A stretch of DNA of 64,000 bases from Tardiphaga sp. 709. Its GTDB lineage: Bacteria; Pseudomonadota; Alphaproteobacteria; Rhizobiales; Xanthobacteraceae. This document shows, in pieces, positions 37,901 to 47,900 of this stretch. The first letter of the stretch is position 1, and each line of letters begins with the position of its first letter. A program made the translations under genes and the position numbers. Where the stretch lies: positions 5,764,501-5,828,500 of the forward strand of contig NZ_CP135529.1 in the NCBI RefSeq assembly GCF_032401055.1, given 5' to 3'. The notes beneath the pieces are model-generated. The model saw nothing but the letters and a program-made list of their open reading frames with translations. It was not told where the DNA came from and ran no database searches.

Positions 37901-38907
37901 GCACGGTGCTGAAGGGCATGGCCGGTACGGCGGAAGTGTTCAGCGTCACGCTGTCCGACCAGAACGACGGTTCGTACATCTTTACGCTCAAGGGCAAGCT
38001 CGACCATCCGGACACGACAACCGAAGACAATATCGACCTGACCTTCAATTTCACCGCGACGGACAGCGATGGCGATACGGCCACGTCATCCTTCAAGGTC
38101 ACCGTCAACGACGATGCTCCGACTGCCGCTGGCGAAACCGCCACGGTGGCGGAAGCGTCGCCGGCTGTGGGCACCGGCAATATCATTCTGGCTTTCGATC
38201 GCTCGGGAAGCATGAGTGACGATCCGGATGGCTCGGGTGGTTTCTCGTCGCGCCTTGCGCTGGCGAAGGCTGCAGCCATTAATCTCTTGAATACGAGTAA
38301 TGCCGATCAGGTTCTGATTGTGACATTCTCGGACAACGCCACGTCCTCGTCCTGGATGACCAAGGCGCAGGCGATCGCGTATATCAACAGCAACTCGTTC
38401 CCGGGAACGAACGGTGGCACGGACTACGACAACGCCACGGCCGCAATCCAGGGCGCCACGATTCCGTCTGGCGGTACCTCGGTCTACTTCTTCACCGATG
38501 GCCAGCCGACAGGTAGCGGCGGTCTCAACAGCACGGAACGTGCTGCATGGGAAAGCTTCCTGCAAAGCAAGAGCATGACGTCCTACGCCGTCGGCGTGGG
38601 TAACAGCATCGGCGCCAACGATCCCGACCTCAACGATGTCGCCTATCCCGGCTCACCGCTGATCATCACAACGGCCAACGATCCGGCGCTGCTCGGCACC
38701 ATCACGCCGACGCTGCCGACCTCGGTTGCCGGCAATATTCTCAGCAATGACCACTTCGGCGCCGATGGCGGGCGGATTCTGTCCATCATGATCGGCAGCG
38801 TCACCTATACCTGGAACGGCTCGTCGACCATCACCAAGAGTGGGGGGAAACCGGTACGATCTCCGGCAATGCGTTGTCGATCGACACAGGCATCAACGGT
38901 CACCTGA
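31990..38907 (+). CDS. Giant LapA-like RTX adhesin, N-terminal part (frame ends after a G6 run)
   Basis: First 2,305 codons of the adhesin; about 2,285 belong to the authentic frame. Residues 1-120 form an N-terminal retention-type module (MNAPVLLAQLAG, then FADIASEKLTFVKVGEKLII). Pro-Ala-Ala-Gly at 119-122 is a candidate LapG site. From about residue 180 there are ten T1SS-143-type repeats, each ending like LDHPxxxxEDNxxLxFxFxATDSDGD...VNDDxP. A beta-sandwich module interrupts the fourth and fifth (about 34626-35100). A von Willebrand A domain with the MIDAS motif DRSGSMS (38197-38217) and FFTDGQPT follows. After the G run at 38842-38847 the frame reads 20 unrelated residues and stops. The frame opens at 31951, but the ATG at 31990 has the ribosome-binding site. 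It should be secreted by the LapB/C/E-like system and held at the cell surface. Confidence 0.88.
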   Translation: MNAPVLLAQLAGSTTQTPQSPKNLKLEKPQNGQAISVHLDGNTKLDFADIASEKLTFVKVGEKLIILFDNQSTVTVDPVFDSMGKPLTDLAFDMGSDRTLTGEQFAQTFPITTDQSVLPAAGGATGPTGGANFGDATVGALGASGARLALLTGEDTGGGFDPLEDGTPNPSPIPGGVTAVTLNEDGFAEGNLGGTGDTGGTATSVTGSLNVDFGTDGSNRSFAFSLNQPTLAGLTSDGQTVQLAFTTVNGQPVLIGYVGGDFNVAANQVFTVSLDASSLQGSYTFTLLRPLDHPIHGTEDTINLSINVIATDGSGDTVAVTIPIGINDDTPVIGTPADAALTDPLSGNPATQTGSLGISWGADRYNDHVDGGVSATTGATGDRSVVFANTQVTAAGDGTTAIGTLTSHGETVHYVLLENGTVLVAYTGDTAPTSLASLQQSGTPSGEGEGGEGGIANNVVFVVTLSDASNSGSYVVTQYRSLDHDNGSATFQNIDLAFNFTVTDSDGDTVNGTLHAVIADTVPVVTGPADASTLSEGNGETPPSEGGEDMPSLLVVGGSFTPKDTGAVSLHIDWRSDNQNPNTPGATHDRSVTFTAATQTALENLGLTSDGATIIYTISADGTLLTATTAATEGHSARTIFTVQLSDSGNGSYDFALLDNLDHRGSSEGSQALTFGFIATDSDGDTTAPANFTVNITDETPSFTSEGVAPQFVDEEGNAGDTYASGDLAGEAKTATASLNIAWGADDANNVVDGGFTGSAGDRSVVFASNAVSSLQAQNLTSNGVALQYILSTDGTTLTAYQGSGRLDGDKVFTVTLSDQGNGSYNFTMLGHLDHPISGVEDDLTPVFNFTARDGDGDAISSSFSVTINDDAPVVPVTTPVNLIVNGDFSAGDWSGVASWGNYSTNVTGWTITGDRLERVNSGYLGATLPNGGHMVDLEASPGDLTLSQTIGDMTTGQTYHLSFAIGEATGPYGAHLEVYWNGTLVGSYSPQTGAMQTIDLTVVADGTSNTLSFKETGAIDNSGTFLANVSLTAAAVGIVDEDGLANGVAGGVGDVAGQATVVTHALNISWGSDNGNSVVDGGITGLPVNGDRAVTFDASNVSALSALGLTHNGTVITYQISADGTKLIASAGEQEIFHVALSDVDSGSYTFTLTGTIDHPLHSVEDNVTLNFAVRATDSDGDSIPTSFAVLVNDDAPSIGKIGDQTIAETTSTEFSNTFLTQTLSDVSLNISWGADDNNSGAFNRSVAFDAALAGTAPSGLTSNGVALIYVLSADGTGLTAYRFDGTNYIGVGGGNLGTSPSDAARVFSVQLSDLGNGSYTFKLYDNLDHKTGDGTSLNLSFGFTATDSDGDTTPVSNFNIVVTDNVPLLVGNADIGALTEAGLPTVSSTFGNLGIDWNADDRGSAHLEFAKDSNGLAIVPQGLTSDGVALAYTVRLAANGVDEELVAYKVGDTVDHPVFIVALNGLVNPAFAATLFQNLDHVGAGNDSSLTLTFTAHAIDGDGDTVDRTFTITVADTKATIGTPASAQADEDAFGNPAGLSLITDSAIDTDNNNRTVGGKLNISWGSDDSNTVVNGGITGAPVAGDRAVTFDASNITTLLGLNLTHNGAALSYQISADGQTLTAKANGEEIFNVKLSDVDSGSYIFTLTRNLDHPDHSGEDNLNLTFKFIATDSDGDATTATFDVAVNDDSPVIGTPASTQADDSALGNVSGLSIITDSSVDTDSNSKTVGGKLNISWGADDGNNLGNVGITGASSVNGDRAVTFDVNATNTALNALHLTHDGTSLVYSYSSGNSLLTAKANGATVFTVQLSDDGSGKYIFTLVDSFDHPTHGTADSLNLTFSFIATDSDGDKATSTFAVAVNDDLPTIGSPAASRVDEDDLSAGNHDGLVPITDVTVDTDSSRLTVGGKLGISWGADDGNSSVNGGVSGASVNGDRAVTFDSATTAALTSQHLSQGGVELTYVISNNGTVLKGMAGTAEVFSVTLSDQNDGSYIFTLKGKLDHPDTTTEDNIDLTFNFTATDSDGDTATSSFKVTVNDDAPTAAGETATVAEASPAVGTGNIILAFDRSGSMSDDPDGSGGFSSRLALAKAAAINLLNTSNADQVLIVTFSDNATSSSWMTKAQAIAYINSNSFPGTNGGTDYDNATAAIQGATIPSGGTSVYFFTDGQPTGSGGLNSTERAAWESFLQSKSMTSYAVGVGNSIGANDPDLNDVAYPGSPLIITTANDPALLGTITPTLPTSVAGNILSNDHFGADGGRILSIMIGSVTYTWNGSSTITKSGGKPVRSPAMRCRSTQASTVT
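32344..32355 (+). other. Candidate LapG cleavage site in the adhesin N-terminus
   Basis: The codons CCC GCA GCC GGC encode Pro119-Ala120-Ala121-Gly122. LapG cleaves between paired alanines in sites of the form Thr/Ala/Pro-Ala-Ala-Gly/Val, usually about 70-150 residues from the adhesin N-terminus (established for LapA of Pseudomonas fluorescens, TAAG). Position and sequence both fit, and the site sits at the start of a Gly-rich, flexible segment (GGATGPTGGANFG) just after the folded retention module. No experiment is implied. Confidence 0.65.
32530..38130 (+). repeat. Ten T1SS-143-type tandem repeats in the adhesin
   Basis: Ten diverged copies of about 150-190 residues. Each has a LxISWGADDxN strand, a GDRxVxF strand, LTSNGxxxxYxxSADGxxLTA, FxVxLSDxxxGSYxFTLxxxLDHP, and a closing ATDSDGDxxxxxFxVxVNDDxPxIG. 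The last three are closest to one another, with repeat starts at about 36562, 37081 and 37606, spacings of 519 and 525 bases. They are interrupted once, by the beta-sandwich module at about 34626-35100. Such Ig-like repeats form an extended, calcium-stiffened stalk in large type I-secreted adhesins. Confidence 0.85.
38842..38847 (+). other. G6 homopolymer at which the adhesin reading frame breaks
   Basis: The frame from 31990 reads AGT GGG GGG AAA CCG here and stops at 38907. Reading GAA from base 38847 instead gives E-T-G-T-I-S-G-N-A-L-S, which runs open to 50051 and continues the repeat architecture. One additional G (G7), or a -1 ribosomal slip, restores a single frame of about 6,020 residues. 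Candidate causes are a sequencing error, a real mutation, slipped-strand phase variation or slippage during expression. Confidence 0.85.
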
Positions 38908-41900
38908 ACTTCAACTTCTCGACCGGCGCCTGGAGCTACAACGCGCCGTCCCAGCTCGTGACCAACACGACCGAAACGTTCTCCTACACATTGATCGATG
39001 GCGATAAGGACACCGCCGGCGCCAATCTGGTCATCAGCGTCACCGCGGTGAACGACGCGCCGACCAACACCGTTCCGACCGCGCGCGTTGTGAATGAAGA
39101 CACGGCGATCGTTTTCAGCTCCGGCAATAACAACGCGATCTCGATCGCGGATGCCGATCACAACGGTGGCAACGAAACCGTCACGCTGTCGGTGCTGCAC
39201 GGCAATCTGACGTTGTCGGGTCTGAGCGGTCTCACCGTGACCGGAAATGGCACGGGCAATGTAACCGTCACAGGCACGGTTGCGGCAATCAATTCCGCGC
39301 TGAACGGCCTGAGCTATCTGCCGTCCGACAACTACAACGGCGCTGATACGCTAACGATCGTGACCAACGACAACGGCAATAATGGCGTGGGGGGCGCCAA
39401 GAGCGACACCGATACGATCGCCATTACCATCAACCCGGTGAACGATGCGCCCGTCATCACGCCGGAAACGCGTGAAGTCTCGTATATCGAGAACGGTAAC
39501 GATCTGAAGCTGCTGTCGAACGCAGTGATTACCGATCCGGACAACCCGACCTCGCTCAATGGCGGCTTCATCTCCGTCACGCTCGGCAACACCGTTGCTG
39601 GCGACCAGCTGCAGATTGCTGACAACAGCAATGTGCGCCTGCAAGGTAATAACGTGCAGATCTCCAACGGCTTCGGCGGCTGGACGACGATCGGCACGAT
39701 TTCGGCCGGCGGCTTCGGCGGTACGTCCGTCACTATCACACTGAATTCGAATGCCGATGTGGCTGATGTGCAGACTGTCGTCCGCAGCCTGGCGTTCTAT
39801 TCGAGCTCCGACAATCCGACCGGCGTGGACCGCACGGCGACCATCACCTTCAATGATGGCGGCCATGACGGCAGCGGCGGCGCACTGTCCGACTCCTCAA
39901 CCGTCACCGTCCATGTGACGCCGGTCAACGATGCGCCGGTGATCGCCGGCGGTTCCGAGCGCTCGGTTTCGGTCGCTGAAAATAGCACGGCGGTCACCAC
40001 TGTGACCTCGACCGATCCGGATGGCGGCACGCCGACTTATTCGATTGTGCAGACCGCAGGCACCGACTTCGCGAAGTTCACGATCAATCCGGTTACAGGC
40101 GCCCTGAGCTTCGTCAACGCGCCCGATTACGAGAATCCGACCGATGTTGGCGGCACCAACGGCAACAACACCTACGAGGTTGACGTTCGCGTGTCGGACG
40201 GGAATGGGGGTACGGCCGTTCAGACCATCAACGTCACCGTCACCAATGTGAACGAAGCGCCGGTGCTGGCGCCGAACTCGAATTCCGTCAGCTACACGGA
40301 AAACGGCAGCGCGCTGAAGCTGATGCCGACTGCATCTGTGACCGATCCGGATAGCCCGTCGAGCTTCGTGGGCGGTTCGATCACCGCCTCGCTCGGTGCG
40401 ACCGCGGTCAGCGGCGACCAGCTGGTATTCGCCGGTAGTAGCGGCGTCTCGCTGGTCGGCAATGTCATCTGGATTGGTTTCACCGTGGTCGGAACCGTGA
40501 GCGGTTACGGCACTTCAAACATGACGATCAGCCTCGCGGCCGGCGCCACCGACGGCAATGTGGAAACGGTGCTGAAGGCTCTCGCCTATCAGTCGACCTC
40601 TGAGAACCCGACCGGAGCAGATCGTACGGTGACCGTTACCTTCAACGACGGCGGCAATGACGGCAGCGGCCCGGCGTTGTCCGATACGTCGACTGTCACC
40701 ATCCATGTGACGCCGGTGAACGATGCGCCGGTTGCCATCAACGACACGGGCTCGGCTACGGAGAGGGGCGGCGTTGCCAATGCCACCGGCGGCAGCAATG
40801 CCACCGGCAACGTGCTCAGCAACGACAGTGATGTCGACGATCTCCAGACCTCGCTGGTGGTCTCCGGCGTGCGCGTCGGCACCGCTGGCAGCACCGGGAC
40901 CGTCGGTTCGACTCTGACCGGCGCGCATGGCTCGCTGGTCCTCAATGCCAACGGGACCTACACCTATGTCATCGACGAGACCGATGCGCAGGTGCAGGCA
41001 CTGAACGTCAATGGCACGATCACGGATACTTTCACCTATACGGTCCGGGATCCGAGCGGTGCGATCGATACGGCCCAGCTCACGATCACCATCAACGGTG
41101 CCAATGATGCACCGGTGGCGACCGACGATACGGGCAGCGCCACCGAAAAGGGCGGCGTCAGCAACGGTAGCGGCGGTGTCACCGCGACGGGCAATGTGCG
41201 GACCAACGACAGCGATGTCGACAACACGACATCCTCGCTGGTCATTTCTGCCGTTCGCACCGGCGCAGAAGCCGGCACGGGCACGGCAGGTACAGTCGGT
41301 TCGTCACTGGCTGGCCAGTATGGCAGCCTCAAGCTCAATTCCGACGGTAGCTACACCTACACGGTCACGGAAACGAACAGCACGGTCCAGGCTCTGAACG
41401 TCGGTCAGTCTGTCACCGAAACCTTCACCTATACGGTGCGCGATGCGGGTGGTCTTACCGACACAGCCCAGCTCGTGATCACGATCAATGGCGCCAACGA
41501 CGCGGCTGTCATCACCGGTAACGTCACCGGCTCGGTGACGGAAGCGAGCGGCGTTGCCAACGCTACGCCCGGAATCCCGACTGCGACCGGCGATCTCAAC
41601 GTGACCGATGTGGACAATGCTGCGATCTTCACGGTGCAGAGCAATGTCACGACCAGCTACGGCACCTTCTCGATCGGTGCCGACGGCGCCTGGACCTATA
41701 ATCTGAACAACGCCAACAGCACGGTTCAGGGCCTTAACAACGGCGGCACGCTTCACGACCTGATCACCGTCACAACGGCGGACGGTACGTCGAAGCAGAT
41801 CGACGTTACCATCAACGGTGCCAACGACGCTGCAGTTGTGTCTTCCGCAACGGTGAACCTCACCGAGACCAATTCGGCTGCGTCCATCAGCACCATGGGC

Positions 41901-44900
41901 TCGCTGACGATCACTGACGTCGACAACCCTGCGACCTTTGTCGCCCAGAACAATGTCAACGGCACTTACGGCAAGTTCTCCATCACCTCTGCAGGGGCAT
42001 GGACCTACACCGCTAATAACGCCCATGACGAGTTCCAGGTCGGTCAGACCTATACCGACACGTTCTCTGTCAGCGCAGCGGATGGCACCCTGACCACGGT
42101 TGTGATCAACATCGCCGGCACAAATGACGCGCCTGTGCTGACCGTGACCAATGGCAGCAGCGGCAGCATCGGCGACGGCTTCCAGAGCGGCGGCTATACC
42201 GGCTCGACCGGCAGCCCGAACCTGTGGACCACCAACTGGACCGAAGTCGGCGACAACAACTCATCAAGCAACGGCGACATCCGAATTTCATCCAGCGGCG
42301 GTAACTCTTACGTCCGACTGGGTGATAGCGACGGTTCAAATTCATCCTTGCAACGCACGGTCGATCTCAGTGGGACGTCGTCGGCCACGCTGACCTTCGA
42401 CTATCGGCGCGTTGATCTCGATAGTTCGAGTGACCAGGTTTTCGTGCAGGTCTCGACCGATGGCGTGAACTTCACGCAAATTGCTGTGATCGGTGGTGGA
42501 AACTTCGACGACAATGGCTTCTTGAGCGCCAGCATAGATCTCTCAGCCTACCGTTCGAGCACAACGACGATTCGCTTTGTGGCGTCGGGTGGGCTTGGCG
42601 ACAGCGATTACGTCTATCTCGATAACGTCAATATCTCCTACAGCAACGAGCCAACTTTCACCGAGAACGGCTCGGCGGTCGCGATTATCACCAACGCGAC
42701 GCTGTCCGATGTCGACGATGCAAACATGGCGTCGGCCACAGTTGTCCTGACCAACAAGCAAGCGGGTGATCAGCTCTGGATCAACAGCACGGCTCTGTCG
42801 AACGGTTCGACCGGCACCGTGAACGGCGTGTCCTACCTGGTGGCGGAATCCGCTGGCGCAATCACCATTACCTTCAGCGGGGCCGCGACCAAGGCGGCCT
42901 ATGAGCTGGCCATCGAGGCGGTGAAATACGCCAGCACCAGCGAGAATCCGTCTACGACGGATCGCTCGTTCCAGATCACCGTCAATGACGGACACGACAA
43001 TTCCAATACCGGAACGGCTGTCGTCCATGTGATCGCTGTCAATGACGCACCGCTGGCGGTGAACGACACCGGCGCGGCGACCGAAAAGGGCGGCGTGGCC
43101 AACGGCACCGGCGGCAGCAACGCTACCGGCAATGTGCTGAGCAACGACACCGATGCCGAGACTCCCAGCGCATCGCTGATCGTCTCTGCCGTTCGGACCG
43201 GTACGGAAGCCGGCAGCGGCGCGTCCGGCACGGTTGGTTCGTCGCTGCTGGGCACTTATGGCACGCTGACGCTGAATGCTAACGGCAGCTACACCTATGT
43301 TCTCAACGATAACAACGGCACCGTCCAGGCGCTGAATGTCGGTGGAACGCTGACCGATACTTTCACCTACACGGTGAAGGATCCGAGCAATCTGACCGAT
43401 ACCGCCCAACTTGTGATCACCATCAATGGCACCAACGATGTGGCAGTGATTTCGGGCACGATCACGAGCTCGGTCATAGAGGCCGGAGGTGTCAACAACG
43501 CGGTAACCGGCACACCTACTGCGACAGGCATGCTGACTGACACCGATGTCGACAATACGCCGAACACCTTCACGGCTGTATCGGTGGCGACCGGTACGAC
43601 CAACGGTTACGGCACCTATACGATGACCGCAGGCGGGGTGTGGACCTTCACGCTGAACAACGCCAACGCCGCGGTGCAGGCGCTCAATGTCGGCCAGACG
43701 CTGACGGACACGTTCACCGCGCAGACGGTGGATGGCACGTCGCAGGCGGTGACCGTGACTATCAACGGCACTAACGATGCTGCGGTGATTTCGGGTACGA
43801 CCACCGGCGGTGTGATCGAGGCCGGCGGTGTCAGCAACGCGACGGCTGGCACGCCCACTGCGACGGGCACGCTGACCGACACCGACGTCGACAACACGCC
43901 GAACGCCTTCCAGGCAGTGTCGTCCGCGACCGGCACGACCAATGGTTACGGCACCTATACGATGACTGCCGGCGGGGTGTGGACCTATACGCTCAACGAC
44001 AGCAATCCTGCGGTTCAGGCGCTGAACTCTGGTAACACGCTGACCGATACCTTCACGGTCAAGACGGCGGATGGCACGTCGCAGGTGGTGACCGTGACCA
44101 TCAATGGCACCAACGATGCCGCAGTGATCTCCGGCATTACCTCCGGAAGTGTGATCGAGGCTGGTGGCGTCGACAACGGCATTGTTGGCACGCCGACGGC
44201 GACCGGCACGCTGACGGATACGGACGTCGACAACACGCCGAATACGTTCCAGGCGGTCGCGGCCGGTGCGGCCACAACGGGTGGTTACGGCACCTATGCG
44301 CTGACTGCTGGGGGCGTGTGGACCTATACGCTCAACAACGCCAATCCGACGGTTCAGGCGCTCGGCGCTGGTGGGGTCTTGACCGACACCTTTACGGTCA
44401 AGACCGCGGATGGCACGCCGCAAGTGGTGACGGTCACCATCCACGGCGCCAACGATGCGCCGGTGACGGTGAATGACGTTTACACCATCAATGAAGATCA
44501 GATCCTGACGGGCGTCAACGTTCTGGCGAACGACAGCGATCCCGAGGGCAGTACCCTCCAGAGGGTCGGCAATCTCGGTGGCTTCTTGGGGCCGTTTGCA
44601 TCGGCGAGTCTGACGCAAAGCGGTGATCTGACCGTAACGCCCACCGTGAACGGTAGCGGCATCGTGATCCTGACCTATCAGGCATCCGACGGAACCCTGT
44701 CAACCCAGGGCACCATCACGGTCAATGTTCGCCCCGTCGCCGACGCGGCGGTGCTGACGGCCTCGGGCGGCAACGAAGACAACGCCTTTGCCATCCACAT
44801 TGCCTTGGGCGATACCGACGGTTCGGAGAAGGCCACCCATATCGAACTCAGCGGTTATCCCGCCGGGACGACCTTCAATCAGGGTTCGCTGCAGGGCGGC

Positions 44901-47900
44901 GTTTGGGTCATCGACAATCCTGCCGGGATCGACCTCGCGCACCTCACCGCAACGACACCCACCAATTACAACGGTACGTTCAACCTCGGTGTAAGTGTGA
45001 CGGTCGTCGATCACGCCACGCTCACCACGGGCCTCGTAACCGATACTGCGACGTCGACTGGCACGATCGCAGTGACGGTCAATCCTGTTAACGATGCGCC
45101 GGTGCTGACGGCGGACGATGCGACGCTCACCGAAACGGCGGGCACGGACGCCGGGCTGCTGAGCACGACCGGCAATATCCTGAGCAACGATCACGACGTC
45201 GATGGCGACACGCTCAGCGTCAAGACCATCCGGGCGGCGAACGGCGTCCCGACCGATGAAAGTCCCATCGCCATCGCTCCGGGCGGCAATGCGACTTCGC
45301 ATGGCATCTACGGCGATCTCGTGATGCATTCGGACGGTAGCTACACCTATACAGCGAATGCCGCCTTCGATGCGCTGGCGGATGGCGTCCAGAAGACCGA
45401 CGTCTTCAAGTATGTCGCGACCGACGGTAACGGCGGCGATGTCGCGCAGTACCTGACGGTTCACCTCACCGGTGTTAATGATACTCCGGTCCCGGTCGAC
45501 GACGATCAGAACCTGACCGATACCGCGGCTATCGACGCGGGTACGGTGAAAACGTTTGCCGGCAGTGTTCTGGCCAACGATCACGACGCAGAGAACGACC
45601 CGCTCACGGTGATCACGATCCGGCCAGATGCGCAGTCAGGCCCGACCTATCTCAACGGCGCCACGACGGTTGCGCACGGCGTCTATGGTGATCTCACGAT
45701 CAATCCGGACGGCACCTACACCTATACGCCCAATGCGAACTACGATGCGCTCGGAGCGGGCGTATCAGCCACTGACGTGTTCAAGTACGGCGCATCGGAC
45801 GGCAACAGTGCCCATGGCGGTTTCCTGACGTTCCACATCACCGGCGGCAACGATCCCGCGGTGTTCACCGGCATCGATACGACGGGTCTGACCGAGTCAA
45901 ACGTGGCCCAGTCGACCGGCGGCACGCTTGTTGTCAATGACGTCGACGGCGCCGACACGCTCGTGCCGCAGGCCAACGCGGCAGGCAGCAACAACTACGG
46001 CGTCTTCAACGTCAATGCCGACGGCACCTGGACCTACACGATGAACTCGGCGCATGGCGAGTTCGTCGCGGGTCAGACTTACACCGACAAGCTGACGGTC
46101 CACTCGGCCGACGGCACCGCGCATGATTTGACCGTGAACATCCTTGGTACCGACAACAACCATGCGCCAGATCTCGTCAATGGGACCTACGGTGGCACGG
46201 TGACGGGGCAGGTACATGCGTTGCCAGCCAGCGCGCTGGTCAACGGCAGCTTCGAGTCAGGGGGCACGGGATGGACCGTTGCAAGCCAGGCAGGTGGCGC
46301 GGCCTTCTCGTCGAACTTCCCGGCTGATGGTTCGGGGAATTTCACCGCCAACTCATTTGGCCAGGTCACAGGCATCCAGACGCAATTGACGCAGGTCGTC
46401 GATACGCTTCCGGGTCTCCAATACACCTTGTCTTTCCAAGTCTATACGGTGTCGACGACCCCCGGTGGCCATGTCTTCGTGAACTGGAACGGCACGCAGG
46501 TCCTGGCCGTTGCAACTGGTCAGGCTATAGGCGGCTATCACACCTTCACCGCCACGGTCACGGGGACAGGACACGACACCCTTCAGTTCGCCGTCGACGA
46601 TCCGAACAACAATCCTGCAACCTACGATTCCTGGCGGTTTGACGCGGTTTCGCTGACGCCGGCTACGCATTACGAAGCGACCAGCGGAACGATCGCGTTC
46701 AGCGACGCCGATGTGTCGGACGTTCACTCGGTAACGGTCACGACGCCGGTGGGAAGCAACTATATCGGCAACTTCGTGTCGACGGTCGATGAGGCCACCC
46801 ATCAGGTCAAGTGGACTTTCTACGCCAGCGACAGTGCCCTGCAGGCGTTGTCCTCCAATTCTGTCGATCAGACCTACACGTTGAAGATCGACGACGGCCA
46901 TGGCGGGTTCGATACGCAGAACGTGACGGTGACGCTTGCCAAGCATATCGACGCGGCGCCGGTCATCACCTCGTCGGCCCAGGCCGGCTTTGCAACCGAG
47001 GATGCGTCGGTCGGCATCGTCAATCTGGTCCAGAACCCGACCTTCGAATTGCCGAACATCTACAATCCTGTGCTGACGCCGTGGACCGTCAGCGGTGCCG
47101 GCGTGGCGCACATCTATGGCAGCGGCGCCAACGGCAGCGTCGATGCAGCCTACCTCGATCAAAACACGACGCTCAGCCAGACCATCACGACGCAGATCGG
47201 AACGACCTACACGATCGACTTCTTCATGCACAATTACGGCACGCCGTTCAGCGTCAGCGTCAACGGAACACCCGTCTGGACAACGAGCAACGTCGTCCCG
47301 AATTGGACAGAATATTCGGTGACGTTTACTGCGACGTCGACATCGACCGTGTTGTCCTTCGCCACCACGGGCGTGAACGGCGCCGACATTGACGAAGTTT
47401 CGGTCCAGGCGGGAACCAAGCACATCGTCGAGGGGATCGAAACGAACGCGGGAACGATCACCTATACCGACGCCGATTTGATGGACACCCACACCGTCGC
47501 GGCGAGTGGGCCGACGTTCACATGGTCGGGCGGCTCGCTGTCGCAGGCCCAGATCACCGCATTGACAAATGCCAGCTCGTTGACATTGAACGCGACCGAC
47601 AGCACGGGGACCGGACAGGGATCAGTCGCGTGGAAACACAGCATCGCTGACAGTGCGATCCAGTTCCTGAACGCAGGCCAGACCTTGACCGAGACCTATA
47701 CGGTCACGATCGATGACGGCCAGGGCGGCACCACGTCCCAGCAGGTGACGATCACGATCAACGGCACCAACGAGCCGGTCGCACCGACGGGTCAAGCAGG
47801 TACGCTCGCTATTACCGAAGACGTGACGCGCGTCCTGACGCTGAGCGATTTCGGCTACAGCGATGCCGACGGCGACGTAGCCGCGGGCGTGACCATTACA

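Noticed and set aside
38874-38910. Treating the frame from 38874 as an independent adhesin gene
   Set aside because: There is no ribosome-binding site or signal, and the frame is open upstream to 38847 with sequence that continues the first part.
42543-44618. A 691-codon open frame on the minus strand inside the adhesin
   Set aside because: It is antisense to strongly repetitive, GC-rich coding DNA; the frame repeats with the VCBS units and has no start signal, domain or plausible composition.
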